Assembly: GCA_020746875.1 (NCBI GenBank)
Contig: JAGTJL010000022.1
Span: 124,001-188,000 of the forward strand
DNA from: Rhexocercosporidium sp. MPI-PUGE-AT-0058
Taxonomy: Eukaryota; Ascomycota; Leotiomycetes; Helotiales
Length of the DNA: 64,000 nucleotides
Direction of reading: 5' to 3'
The position numbers were made by a program, and so were the translations under genes. The notes beneath the pieces were generated by a model. That model was not told the DNA's origin. It saw only the letters and a program-made list of their open reading frames with translations, and did no database searches. Shown here piece after piece: positions 50,435 through 61,955 of this stretch; position 1 is the stretch's first letter; each line of letters begins with the position of its first letter.

Positions 50435-52869
50435 CTACCCACTCTGTCCCTCCTTCTCTCCATCACCCTTAACCAAGTCCCCAAACCAACCCTTAACTCT
50501 GTCCAGCCTCGACTTAAACCACGCCCAGAAATCCTTTTCCTCATCAGTCATCTCACTCTCGTCTGGTACGACAGGCCTTTCTGGTTCGGGCTCAGGTGGA
50601 TCGACGCCGACGAGAGCCGGGGAGAGTTCTTCTGGGTCGGCGGCTGAGCTGGCTTCGATGGGGGAGATAGATATTACGGCGTCAGGAGCGGGTGGTGGGA
50701 TTGATGAGGGGAGCTCTGGGATTGGTGCTGTGGGTGTAGATTCTGGTGCCGGAGAAGAAGTTGTTGTGATTTGGGTCGCGATTTGTGATTGAACGACTAC
50801 TGGTGCTGGGGTAGATGCTGCGCTGGGAGTTAGTTCAGGGTCGCTGGGTTCCTCGAGAGATGTTTCGGGTGTGTGTGTTCCGACCGGTTTAAGGGGGAGA
50901 CGAATCGTTCCATTGTTAGGTTTTGGGACGATATTCAAAGAGTCGCAAATGATGTTGTACACCTCGATGTTTTCTGCAAACCATTAGCTGAGCTCCTTGA
51001 AAGATATCATTCAAACTTACGGAATGGCTCGACACGACTATTAGGAGCGTGAGGGAAAGCTGGGCCTCTTGCAACAAAGATAGCTCTCATCAATGGATGC
51101 TCGTGATCATAACCATGCAGACCTCGCGGGTGGTAAGTAACCCCTTCCTCAAGACCAACTGCAACGTTGAAGTCATCCTTGGTGACGATAGCCCAGCCAG
51201 TTTTCGGCACAATCCAGAGAGGGGCGATGCGCTCATTCTTCGAGAAGTGGTATCTCTCAGGCATATTTTCATCCCGGAGATAGACTTCAAAGCCGGGATG
51301 AATTGACGCTTGTTTTTGGAGCGTGTCATAGAGAGAATGGAGATCAGCGAGATTCTTTGGGCGGAGACCGTATAGAGGCCATCCATCGGTATGCTCGATC
51401 AAACTCGTGTCGATAAGAGTCTCCAATTGAATCAGGCGGGAAGTATCAGTAGTAGCCATGCCATGATCCGAGACGACTACCACATTGACGATGTTCGTCA
51501 AATTTCTTGCCTCAAGGCCATTGAATAAGTGATCCAACATAGTATCAACATCGTTGATGGTTACCCGAATCTCAGTGCTATTTGGACCATATCGATGGCC
51601 ATCCGCATCGACATTTGGAACATAAGCAGCAATGAGCTGAGGCCTCATATCAACGATTTCAGCCAATTTGTTTTCCTGTCCGGGTTTATCCAACAACTCC
51701 AGAATCCTTCGGACCTTGTTATCCAGAGGTTCCTCTCCATTGTATTTGTCCATGAATGCAGGCTCCACATCCATGATATGTGCTTCACTTCCTGGCCACA
51801 TATGAATCGCAGTCCTGATCCCCTGGTTCTCAGCAGTCACCCATAGAGGTTCTCCACCCCACCACTTCGGCTGCATGGCAATAGGATGTGTGTAGAAGAA
51901 CTCCTCTTTCAAATCTGCATCCCAGAATGTATTCCCAACAATACCATGCGACTCGGGATAGAGACCAGTGACCAGGGTATAGTGATTAGGGAACGTAACC
52001 GAAGGAAAGCTCGGGTTCATGTAAATCGGCGAGACCCCTTCCTCGATAAAAGCACTCAAACGGGGCGTAATTCCTCGCTTTAAGAAATCCGCCCGGAATC
52101 CATCCAGGCTGATCAAAATCGTTGTCGGCGCAAATACTGCTGAGCCATTGCTGAGCAGTGTCTGTATCGGTATAGCACTTTTCCGATGCAGCGAGAGTTT
52201 CCATGCTCCCAACACCAATATCGAAAACCCAACCGCAATCAACAGGTGTATGAAGCACCACCTCCGCCAACTTCTCCTCCTCTTCAGCTTATCATCGTGC
52301 AGTCCCCTCAATCCCTGTCGATCAATCTCATCACTACCTTCCGTCTCGCTGCTCGCACCCGTTATACTGCCTTCCTTCAATCCCCCTTCCTCCATCTCAT
52401 ACATCAACTGCCCATCCTCTCCTCGTTCTGCCTCGCCCATCAATCTCGCTTTCTTCTTACTCCTCCTCTCCCTCCTCCTCTGCCTCGTAACATCTCTCGC
52501 CGAACTCGAACCAGGTCTTCTAACTTCCTCCATCTCCTTCTCCGCGCCAGCACTCGATCCCACCATCGGTAGCTCCGCATAACTTTTTGAAAACAACCCT
52601 TTCAGTGGATTCCGCATCGCAGCAATAGCACTCCCACGCCGACCTCTTCGTCTGCTCTCCTCGAGTAATTTGTCCCTCTCTTCCTCCTCGAGTAACACGC
52701 TCCGGTCATGCGCTCGTATATCTGCGCTCGTCCGCGCGCCCATCAATACCTCGTCGTCAGCGCTGTCGCTGTCCTGGTCGCTTCTTTCGCTGTGGATGCT
52801 TGATGCATCGTCGTCGTAATGAGAGGGTGAGAGGAGCGATGCATCGCGCGTTGGGGGTGGCGGCGCCAT
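50435..52869 (-). CDS. Nucleotide pyrophosphatase/phosphodiesterase (NPP type)
   Basis: Exons 52869-51021 and 50973-50435, phase 1 (GTAAGT donor, TTTGCAG acceptor), 795 aa. It belongs to the alkaline-phosphatase superfamily; NPP enzymes hydrolyse nucleotide phosphodiester or pyrophosphate bonds at the cell surface or in vacuoles using two Zn2+. Type II topology: a 200-residue charged cytoplasmic N-terminus, one TM (about 204-224, FIHLLIAVGFSILVLGAW), then the catalytic domain. Visible motifs are LISLDGFRADF (metal-binding Asp256), FPSVTFPNHYTLVTGLYPE (nucleophile Thr292), DADGHRYGP and VVSDHGM (further metal ligands), and YDHEHPLM. The ENIEVYNIICDSL segment is also typical. After it comes an unusual 120-residue Pro/Thr/Glu-rich tail ending in a Trp-rich charged segment. 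Confidence 0.92.
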
Positions 52870-54536
52870 GGTAGGGAATGCGTCTTGGAACTTTCACTTC
52901 ATTAGGATTGGGAAGGTTCGGAATGCTGTACTGAATTGTACTGTAAGGAGGTTTCCTTGAGGTTGAATAAACCTTGGACCCCTACTCGCTAAGATTCATC
53001 CAGAGTGGTTTTCTTGGCATCAGCCTCGTCTGCAGGGCTGTTGTTCTGGAACCGACTACGTCTTATCAGGAACTTTTCCCGATATGACTAGTTTTTGGCT
53101 GAAATCGTGCATGTCGGGTCAATTCCTCAAACTACTCTGACGTTGAATTTCTGCACCCTTCATAGCCTCTTCAAACTACTTGGTTGCATGTGTTTAGCAA
53201 CCGAAACGAAGGAGCTCGAAAACTCTCTAAATTTAGTAGGCCCCTTTTCCAAGGAGCAGCAAAGAACAACCATAAGGCAGGATCTTATCCAGTGCGTCGT
53301 TCTTTGTTGGAAGTCCAGGCTAATTAATATCATCGCATTATACTTTCGGTAGCCTAACGCTCTTACTGTCAGCTGCTCTGTGAGTTGAATCCCACAAAGA
53401 AACCAGCTCCTCATGTCCACTTGTTGATGTCAACTAATCGGCTCTTATACTCTATATCTACCGAGATATCTTCCTGTATACGAAATTACATCCAACATCC
53501 AACATCCTCAAATTATCAACTCGCCGTTGTCATGTGTTGTCCTCCTCAAAGTCACAATCTAGTTCTCTCACATTATTCTCTCGCAATCCAATCGCCTCGA
53601 CTATTCTATCCAACCCTCCCTACCATCCGATCACAACGCCAAACATCCATCCCAGAATCCCAACCATAACAACAACACACCTCATGAAATCCAATCCCAC
53701 CGTCCCAAACAGTCTTCGCCCAGTTCAGAAAGGCAGAAACCAAACATAGCACATGACAGGGTCCCTCCTTTTTGTGACATCTTACAAGAATATGGTGTCG
53801 AAAAAAATCCCTCATATAAGCGAGATCTCCCCAAAACCCGAAAACCAACTCCTTTCGACCTTCATCAGCTAGCGAAATGTATCGTGTTGGAGCTGATATC
53901 GCTGATCGCGCTGGAATTGGACATGTCTTGGCGTTGAGGGATTAACCTGAGGGTAGAGGAAGAGGCTGTGCTGCGCTCTACTTTGTACATGTAGAGTTGT
54001 ATGTATCAAAAATGCCGCAACGGACCCGCTATTTTGGGTTGGTGCTGTGTTGTTGTAGGCGAAAGGAGGGGAGAGCAGGTCGGATCTGCCACGGTAAGTA
54101 GAGGAGAGGGGGAAGTACTTTACTTCCTTACCTCCTCCGTAGCAGTTACCTTCGAAAGGGTCTACAATCCTTGAAGACCTGCGACTTGAATTCTTGTACA
54201 TAGCTCAAGGAGACGAGACAGAGTTCGACAAGATCAGCCAAGAAAGCACCTGCGACAAGGAAATCAACATGGAGCCAATCACATGTATCATCCTAGGCCT
54301 TAGCCTCGTCTTCGGCATGGTGATAGTGCCATTTCTCTGAAAATAAGAGTAAAATTGGTATCATATCATATCACATCACAAACAAAACCATCTACGGCAA
54401 CCACACGCCGTCGACATCTTCAAACCAATGCCTCCAAACACAGGTACAGCCAGCACCTCCCCAAAACCAAATATAAATAGCAAACCTAACGAATAAAAGA
54501 CAGCGGATCTAGAAGACGACCTGCAGAATCACAGAA
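52870..54536. other. Intergenic, one possible micro-ORF
   Basis: No normal gene supported. Frames at 53606-53848 and 53869-54201 look unconvincing. A 23-codon plus-strand ORF at 54269-54340 encodes a single hydrophobic helix (MEPITCIILGLSLVFGMVIV) and is noted separately. Confidence 0.45.
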
Positions 54537-56493
54537 CTACTTAATTTCCGTAGTCGGCATAGACTCGTCTACAATCTCCGCTTTCTTGCTAGGATAGCTG
54601 TGCGTCTCGCTGTCGGAGCTGCCTTCGACGCCTTCTACGATACCTTCATCACGGCCGAGCATGTGGTGCTAGGAAAGGATGTCAGTGTGCGGACTCTAGA
54701 GGGAGTGAAGGGGTTAAGAGGAAGAGGAGAGGGAGCTAAGGAGAAGGATAGAATCTACCTCGACGTTGATCTTAGGTCCTTTGAACCACTTGTGTGCTGA
54801 GATGAGCCACCAGATTGTCACCATTATCATTCTGCGGTCTAGTCAGCTACTACTCGGTCTCGCACTCGCTTGGAAGTGAACGATTTCGGTAGAGGGGGAA
54901 AGGGAGCTTACGGTCCACCATAAACAACGATCGTCCAATTCATCAACTCCGCCGTCAAATTATTCCCTCTCACAGAAGGGAAACACAGGATCGGCATCAT
55001 GACCAAGATAAAAGCACAAGCGCAACATCCAATTGGCTTGCTGAATTTACCCAGATGCCACGGTCCGCGTCTGAAGCGATCACCAACGAAGAATACGCGG
55101 ATGAAGATAGGGATCGTGAAAGCGACCATTGCAGCGATTGCACCAACCGAGAAAATCGCACCGATAGCTACGGAGCCACCGAAGATGAGGAGGAGGAGCA
55201 GGATGCCGATGACGGTGTTGAACCAGACGGCATTGACGGGCGTGTAGGTGTGTTTGTTGACTTGTTTGATCCAGGAGGAGAAGGGGAAGCAATCGTCGCG
55301 AGCGTATGCGAACGTCACTCGGGAAGCGGCGACCATGCAGCCTTGTCCCATGAAGAAACCGCAGACGATGGTGATGGATAGGATGGCGAGAGCAGTGTTT
55401 TTGGGCATGACTTCGATGAGGTACGAGGCCCATGGTTGGCCTAAGTCGGATTCTAGGACCCCGGGGATGTCGACGACCGTGTAGGCTACGACGAGTTGGA
55501 GAGCCCATCCTGCGAGGCCTCCTACTCCTGAGGTCATGACGATTGCGCGAGGAGCGGCTATGTTAGCGTTACTGCATTCTTCGGAGAGATGGAATGGTGC
55601 GTCGTAGCCAGACATGGTCCAGATAATTGCGATGAAGGACATGAGGACTGCAACTCCGTCTGGCCAATCTGTTCCGTTCTGGAGACCCCAGACTTGCTTT
55701 GAGGGGAAGAACTTGGGGTGTGTGTCTGATCCGGTAACGGACGCCGGGATCAAGATAATAACGATGAAGAGACAGATCATGTTCATGGTTGATCCGTATG
55801 CATTGAATCGGGCGATCCAAAGAGTTGGCATACTAGAGATGCAGCCGTGGATTATCATCACGAAGACTGTGAGGAGGAAGACTTGCCAGTCCTTAGGTAT
55901 GTAGGATGGATGTGTGATTGATGCAGAGGCGAGGATCATAGCTGAGAGGGCATAGTCAACTGAAGGTGCTCCAGTGACTTGGACAATCCAATTCGACCAC
56001 CCGGTTATCCAAGCTGCGAAAGGACCGTATCCGGGAGGAGCCAACACTGCCGCTGCATAATACAAACCTCCACTAACAAACAATTAGCTTTTCAATCTTT
56101 CCCAATTCTTGCCTATGTATGTACATACCTGGTTGGCATGCTCGAACACAACTCCGCCATACCCATAGCCACGCATTGGATAAAGAACCAACTGATCAAC
56201 CAACCCCACACCATTCCACCCGTCCCCGCATATCCCATACCATAGTAAAGCGTACTCGCGAAACTAGGCAAAAGACCTAGCACGGCGAACGACACACAGA
56301 ACGTCGTCCATAGCGAGAACTCTCTCTTGAATTCCTGCTTGTAACCAAGCGCTACCAGCGCTGCCTCATCTGCGCTGAGCCCTTCGAAGTTTGGGGAATC
56401 ACCCTCGGGAAGGACGCTCGTGACCGAGGGTTTGCGGGGGTCGGGGTGGCTTTTGCCACTGTGGCTGCTCTTGATCGGCTTGAGTGAGGCCAT
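54537..56493 (-). CDS. APC-family amino acid/choline-type permease
   Basis: Exons 56493-56129, 56072-54912, 54831-54759, 54668-54537 (phases 2, 2, 0), 576 aa. It is a plasma-membrane transporter of the amino acid-polyamine-organocation superfamily, resembling fungal GABA/choline permeases. A cytoplasmic N-terminus of about 70 residues precedes LWTTFCVSFAVLGLLPSFAS (TM1) and about 12 hydrophobic segments in all. Family motifs include AELCSSMPTSGGLYYAAA at the end of TM2, GWSNWIVQVTG, and SGYDAPFHLSEECSNANIAA, the conserved region in the TM6-7 loop. The hydrophilic C-terminus (HHMLGRDEGIVEGVEGSSDS...) is a separate small exon. The substrate cannot be assigned from sequence alone. The MASLKPIK start is preferred over an upstream non-ATG frame. 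Confidence 0.92.
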
Positions 56494-58413
56494 CTCGAGT
56501 CTTACTCTTGTCGGTTGCTGTTGTTCGGTACAGTACAGCACTGTAGGTTGGTGTTCCCGGCGACGGTCCAGCTCAGCGAACACGAAATGCGAAATGAGGA
56601 GGCTGTTTACTTTATAAGTCAAGCCGCCAGATCATCGGCGACGTCCAGCCATGAGCTGCTAAGGTAGAGCTTTATCTTGCCCGCATTGCATCGCATCGCT
56701 CCATTCGTGAGCATGCATGGCAAGCAGGACAGGGCCCAGGGGACAAGCAGGTAAACGGCAGCTATCTCCCCCTTTGCCTGATTGGGAATGTGTAGCCTGA
56801 GCCGAGCTTGAGATGAGATGGCATAGTCCGGCCGTCTGGTCGTCGGTCGGCCTCTTTGCACTTTGACTTTGACCCAGGAGTAAATTTAGTTGCTTATCTC
56901 CCATCGCGAACGCCCGTTTGATGCCAAGCAGCCAATGATACGCAAGAATTTGCAAAGACCCTGCCACGTCTAGTACCCTTATCGCGAGGACAATAGGGGG
57001 CTGTAACTGTCAAACCATGCCAACGAATCTGGAAACAGAGATTATTTCTGGTCGTGAAGTCTACCCACCAATTTCCGTATCGTGTTTTTAAGAGTCTCCA
57101 CAATATGATAGCCTTCTTTGCTGTGCTTCTTTTGAAAGACTGAAGTGCTGGGCATGATCTCGACCCCTCCCTCTCAAGCAAACATGCACTTGCGGGCACT
57201 AGCCTCACGCCTATCAGACTGGCGAACTGTGGGGAAGGAAACTGTTACGTAAGACCCGCTTTGCAAATCAACGAGAGCCAGACGTCAGGCTGCATGGGTT
57301 GGATTTGGGATGGATGCATACCTACTGTTTGTGGGCATTGGAATGGCCGGCCTGAGATGAGGTGAGGTGGAATTTCATATAGCCCCAAACTTGAAGTAGA
57401 GTAGACGGATCTCGGATCGGATGTCACCATAGCGAGTGATAGCCGAAGACACGTGAGGAATGTCTACTTTGGGGAAGTCCAACCTGGGTGATAAGGGGCT
57501 TCGATCTAGAAGAGGTTCATCTTCGGTGCGAACATCTTCTTCATAGAGACTTACACCCACTTTTGTATCTTTGAGTCGTCGGGAAGAATGGCATTGGGAA
57601 TCTTCTGCTCATCCTGTCGTTCCCTTCCTTGATAGGAAAGCCCACCCGATATCCTCTAAAGCCATTCCACCTCCTCTGTCACTACGTACGTACTCTAAGA
57701 ACAACAATGAAAGTCATCGACCCAGATTGTACAAGTCCTGAACTGCGCTACAAGATCAACAAATACGCTTGAGTAACGAGAGCTTGTTCTGATACCAACG
57801 AAAAGTCTTTTCATGTCCCCGTTTTTCCACCTGTACGTACAGTACACGGACGGGATGTTTGCTAAAGCTCTACCTGGCTTAAAAGACAACCTATTTGGAT
57901 ATGGAAAGCTAATTTCGTCGTGCCACCAATATCACAAGACCGCTGATCTGAAATAGGAGAGCATTCACACAATCCAAGTCAGGGAGTTCGTAAATCAACC
58001 TTGGCTGATGAGGCTGTGACACAGATATTACATGCATGTGATAAATAATCCTGTGACACCCAATGACGATACAATGCAGATTCGAATTTACTGCCTGAAA
58101 ATGACACTCTTGGCGAATACGCAGCCTTGGGATGGTTATGACGAATCAGGGCGGGTTTTCCATGATTGAGGCGAGCAACATTCAGCTTGTCCTGTTTAAT
58201 AGGTCAACGAAGACGCGTCCCCTGGAGCTTGGTTAGAGAAGAGGCCCACGTTCTGTTCAGTTGACCTCTACGACTTTATTGCCCATCCTCATAATTAGCA
58301 GCAGCTCTACATACTGTGAGTTCGTGTCATTCCCTTCACCAATCCGAAATTCTGACGGCATATGAGGATAGTACCCAAGGAAACTATCGCAAGTTCGTTT
58401 AACGTACGCCGTC
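56494..58413. other. Intergenic, no gene seen
   Basis: Shared divergent promoter region of the permease (minus) and the HET gene (plus). No supported coding sequence. Confidence 0.5.
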
Positions 58414-61400
58414 ATGGAAGATGATATTGGTTCCGAAAACTTGCCTTCAATGGGACTTGAAGATATCGAGAGTATGAAAGGTCTCTGGAAGTTCAAGATC
58501 AGACGTGCGGCTGTTGAAGAATGGGCTCTCAGGGACATCAGATTCTTGGTCTACGACGACACTGACGACCACGAGGATCTGAGAACACCTGGTATCGAAT
58601 CCGACCAAACTTCCGAAATCTACGACAGTGAAGATGAAGAGACGCTTAAAAGAGCGATTGAAATGTCCTTACAGACAGATCTAATCACTTCCGAGAATCG
58701 CTCAAGCATCTCAGAAGGAGAGTCGTCTGATATCATCAGGCCTGTGCTACATCATCAAAATGGCAATGACGAGGATTCGAGCCTTCAGAGAGCTGTTAAA
58801 CTGTCTTCGAAGGAATTGAACGTTCCCATAATGCCTGCTTTGCAGTCATCAGCGAAAGACCCACCTATACCAACACGTTCGCCATTATCTGGTCAGCTAT
58901 CGGACAATCGCGGCGAGAAACCATGCGGAACTTGTTCTGTCCTCCCCGAGTTTCCTCACGATCGAAAAACACGCAAGTACCGCCTCATCTGTCCTGGACG
59001 CTCTGACCCAGCGCTTGAACTCCAAAGCATCAATGCCTGCACGCATTATGTCGCTGTCTCGTACTGCTGGCCAGAGCCGGTATTTGACGCGGATGGCCAA
59101 ATTATCAGAACGCCGATTGCATCAAAAGTTCGAGATCTGAACGGAGAAATAAGAGAAGCCCGAGCTCTCGATGACGTCCTGGATAGAGCAGTTGACTTTG
59201 CCAATTGTTGCGGTCTTCGGATGATCTGGATTGACCAAGAGTGCTTACCTCAGCCAGAAGCACACAGCGCTGAGGAAGAAAAGGAGTACCAACAACTTGG
59301 AGTCCAAGCAATGGATATTGTCTACAATCGAGCTATTGCTACTGTCGGACTTCATGAAGCTAATATTACAAGCCAGCGGCAAGCAAACGCGCTCAAGATG
59401 TTGATCGGTCTCGACAGGTTTCGCAAACACGAATCACTTGAACTAATAAAGCCTGAGATCTTAGATCCTCTTTTCAGGTTTCTGGAAATGGTTATAGCTG
59501 ATCGTTGGTATACACGTGCCTGGGTTATTCAAGAGGCGATCAGTGCCGGCAAAAAATTGTTTCTTGCCTTCCGGAGAGGAGTTGGAGTCAGTTATCCGCC
59601 ATCCTTCCGGTTCTCGCGGAATCCAACAAAACATAGCCTAGACGCTCAAAAGGATCAGCTCTCATCTGGACTCATCAGCATGTATGTTGAGGAATTTCAA
59701 GGACTCATTAGAGTGGCACGAAGACTCTTGCAAGAGCGCAATCTCCAGCCAAGTCCGATTACGTACCACTCGGCCTATGGACCTTCGAACATCCTAGAAT
59801 ATGCAGAGCGACTGTACCCATCATTCAATAGCAGCAAATTCCAGTTTCAGATGGCTGCTCCTTTTCTATACGGGAACAGACAAAGTGTCAATGCAAGCAC
59901 GGCAGTGACATTGTTGAGGAGTCGCCAATGCCGGGACACCCAGGACAAAGTTGCCATCGTTGCAAACCTGTGCAATTACGGCGTCCGCCTCAATACCAAC
60001 GAGGTAGCTAAGCACTGCAAGTCACTCCGTGCAGCAATCCTCTCCCTTGCCCTCCTGAACGGAGATTGCTCTATACTTGTGCCAGAGATATATTCGCCTA
60101 CAGTATACGAGATCAGCAACAAAGCCAAGGAGTCTTCCAGAGCAGGAGGACTCCTTTCCCCATACGACAACGCCCCTGGGGGGGTCCATGACCACACAAT
60201 CCTTCCAAATGGGGCCCTAGCTCCAAGGGCATCCCTCCGTCCATCAACAGACATCTCGCAAAAAGGTATCCCACTACCAGCGTACACCTGGACCGTCGAT
60301 CGAGAACTCGACTTCACTCCGGTCAAGGAACAATTTGCAGATGTCTGGCATGGCATGCAGGGTCTACGAATCATAGTAGATCGCTTCAAAGACGAGTCCA
60401 CAACTTCTTTCAGAGCACGACAACTTGCTTTCACGCGCCACTTTTTAGATCGCAACATCATGCAGGAAGCCAAACGCGAGATCTCATCCCACGGACACAT
60501 TGCTCGAGACTCAGCAATCTGGTCAGGACTGAACTCCGAAGGCGTGTATTGTATCGCAGATCTGGACTCCTCAGCTATAGAAGCCGATCCCGTGGCGAAG
60601 CAGAAGCTAGCTGGTATTATATTTGGTATTCTCGCCCATCTGAACAGGATAGCTCGTTGTGATCCCCAGGCAGCGGGCGTTGCAAACAGTATTTGGCAAT
60701 CTGTCCGTACCGACTCTGTCAGAAGAAATGGAATGGAACTCCCGGATTTTGTCAGTGATGAGCTTTTCGTGCACCCAGACATTCTAATGGACAACTTCAG
60801 CGCGTTACAACTCGACAAAGGACCAGGCAACCGCTACCTCCAGACCTGGTTTGTTGATCGTATAATGAGGCATGGAAAACTTTGGGTCGGGAGGTACAAT
60901 CGTTCTCGGGCCCCCATGCCAGATAATATACACAGGAAAGATCCTCGAGATCCAAACATCTCATCCACTCAAGTTCTCAGCAGGGAAGAGTCTGGATCCC
61001 CATCTTCATCACCTGAGACTCCACCAAAGAGTCCAAAAAACACGTATCCGCTTAACAATGCCCCAAAAACCATCCTCCGCCGACAAGAAAGGCTCCAGAT
61101 CGTCTCAAATCTCGCGAACATGTTCATCCTACTCACCGCCTCCGGCAAAGACCTGTCGACGACCCACAACCCAGGCAGCTATACGTATCTCGCCGAAGCT
61201 CTCTCTCAAGGTATCTGGAGTCGTGAAGCGGATGAGGCGCGTGAGCGTGAGCTCGTGTCGGTGTTCGATGTTGACGGGCCTTGTGTTGTTGCTACGCCGT
61301 ATAATTCCGAGTGGGAGGGCTTCCCGCGGTCAACGCTTCGGAGTATGAGTACGTGCTGGGTTGCTGAGTTGGTTGATGATAGCGCGGGTCGCGAAGATTC

Positions 61401-61611
61401 AAGCCCAGATGTATCGCCTCCTGTGGAAGAGGTTGGTGGTAAAGGAGAAAGAGAGGAGTCGGTTGAGGAAATTCCTGATGCTTCCACTGCAGAGGCAGAG
61501 CCCGAGGATGGTGTGGGTGACCAGGAGGTATCTTTGTATAGAGTGTTGAGTAAGGTAAGAGGTCTTCGGCAGGTGATGGACGTTCCTTTCGAAGTGTGTT
61601 TTTTTGTTTGA
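58414..61611 (+). CDS. HET-domain protein with N-terminal UIM-like motifs
   Basis: Single-exon frame of 1065 aa. The HET domain (about residues 210-380) is shown by THYVAVSYCWPEP, GLRMIWIDQECLPQ, VQAMDIVYNRAIATVGL and WYTRAWVIQEA, the three classical blocks. HET proteins mediate heterokaryon (nonself) incompatibility and related regulated cell death in filamentous fungi. The N-terminal 140 residues carry two ubiquitin-interacting-like motifs: EDEETLKRAIEMSLQTD (73-89) and DEDSSLQRAVKLSSKE (119-134). Each has the acidic run, Ala and a Ser four residues later. Between the UIMs and HET is CGTC. The long C-terminal region is helical, with no repeats such as WD40 or ankyrin. It ends with an acidic disordered tail. 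It is convergent with the thiolase gene. Confidence 0.93.
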   Translation: MEDDIGSENLPSMGLEDIESMKGLWKFKIRRAAVEEWALRDIRFLVYDDTDDHEDLRTPGIESDQTSEIYDSEDEETLKRAIEMSLQTDLITSENRSSISEGESSDIIRPVLHHQNGNDEDSSLQRAVKLSSKELNVPIMPALQSSAKDPPIPTRSPLSGQLSDNRGEKPCGTCSVLPEFPHDRKTRKYRLICPGRSDPALELQSINACTHYVAVSYCWPEPVFDADGQIIRTPIASKVRDLNGEIREARALDDVLDRAVDFANCCGLRMIWIDQECLPQPEAHSAEEEKEYQQLGVQAMDIVYNRAIATVGLHEANITSQRQANALKMLIGLDRFRKHESLELIKPEILDPLFRFLEMVIADRWYTRAWVIQEAISAGKKLFLAFRRGVGVSYPPSFRFSRNPTKHSLDAQKDQLSSGLISMYVEEFQGLIRVARRLLQERNLQPSPITYHSAYGPSNILEYAERLYPSFNSSKFQFQMAAPFLYGNRQSVNASTAVTLLRSRQCRDTQDKVAIVANLCNYGVRLNTNEVAKHCKSLRAAILSLALLNGDCSILVPEIYSPTVYEISNKAKESSRAGGLLSPYDNAPGGVHDHTILPNGALAPRASLRPSTDISQKGIPLPAYTWTVDRELDFTPVKEQFADVWHGMQGLRIIVDRFKDESTTSFRARQLAFTRHFLDRNIMQEAKREISSHGHIARDSAIWSGLNSEGVYCIADLDSSAIEADPVAKQKLAGIIFGILAHLNRIARCDPQAAGVANSIWQSVRTDSVRRNGMELPDFVSDELFVHPDILMDNFSALQLDKGPGNRYLQTWFVDRIMRHGKLWVGRYNRSRAPMPDNIHRKDPRDPNISSTQVLSREESGSPSSSPETPPKSPKNTYPLNNAPKTILRRQERLQIVSNLANMFILLTASGKDLSTTHNPGSYTYLAEALSQGIWSREADEARERELVSVFDVDGPCVVATPYNSEWEGFPRSTLRSMSTCWVAELVDDSAGREDSSPDVSPPVEEVGGKGEREESVEEIPDASTAEAEPEDGVGDQEVSLYRVLSKVRGLRQVMDVPFEVCFFV

Positions 61612-61955
61612 AATTTGGCGAAGCGACGGGGTCGAATTGTCATGGTCCTCTTCTTATATGAATCATACATCCTTATTCAATCCACATTGTGGTTCCGTAA
61701 GCTTTGCAGCCTGGAATTGTAGTACTGCTTCAATCTTCATGACAAAAAGCTCCCGGGTTGAGGTGTGTGGACACATATGGGTATCAGGTGTAAGTGAATT
61801 GCTACACGCACCGCCCGTCAACAATTGAACAAAGTGTTGATTCGCTTGAGCTCCATAACCCAACATGACAAGACTAAGCAAGCAAGAACGCCCCATGAAA
61901 TTAAGCCAATTTATTTCCTACACAACATCCAGGCTGCTCTTCTTTCCCTAGCAGA
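61612..61955. other. Convergent 3' flanks
   Basis: 344 bp between the HET and thiolase stops; no gene seen. Confidence 0.6.

Noticed and set aside
55080..55820. Long Arg/His-rich minus-strand frames inside the permease gene
   Set aside because: Shadows of the permease coding frame.
59976..60830. 284-codon minus-strand frame within the HET gene
   Set aside because: Antisense shadow of a clearly coding single-exon gene.
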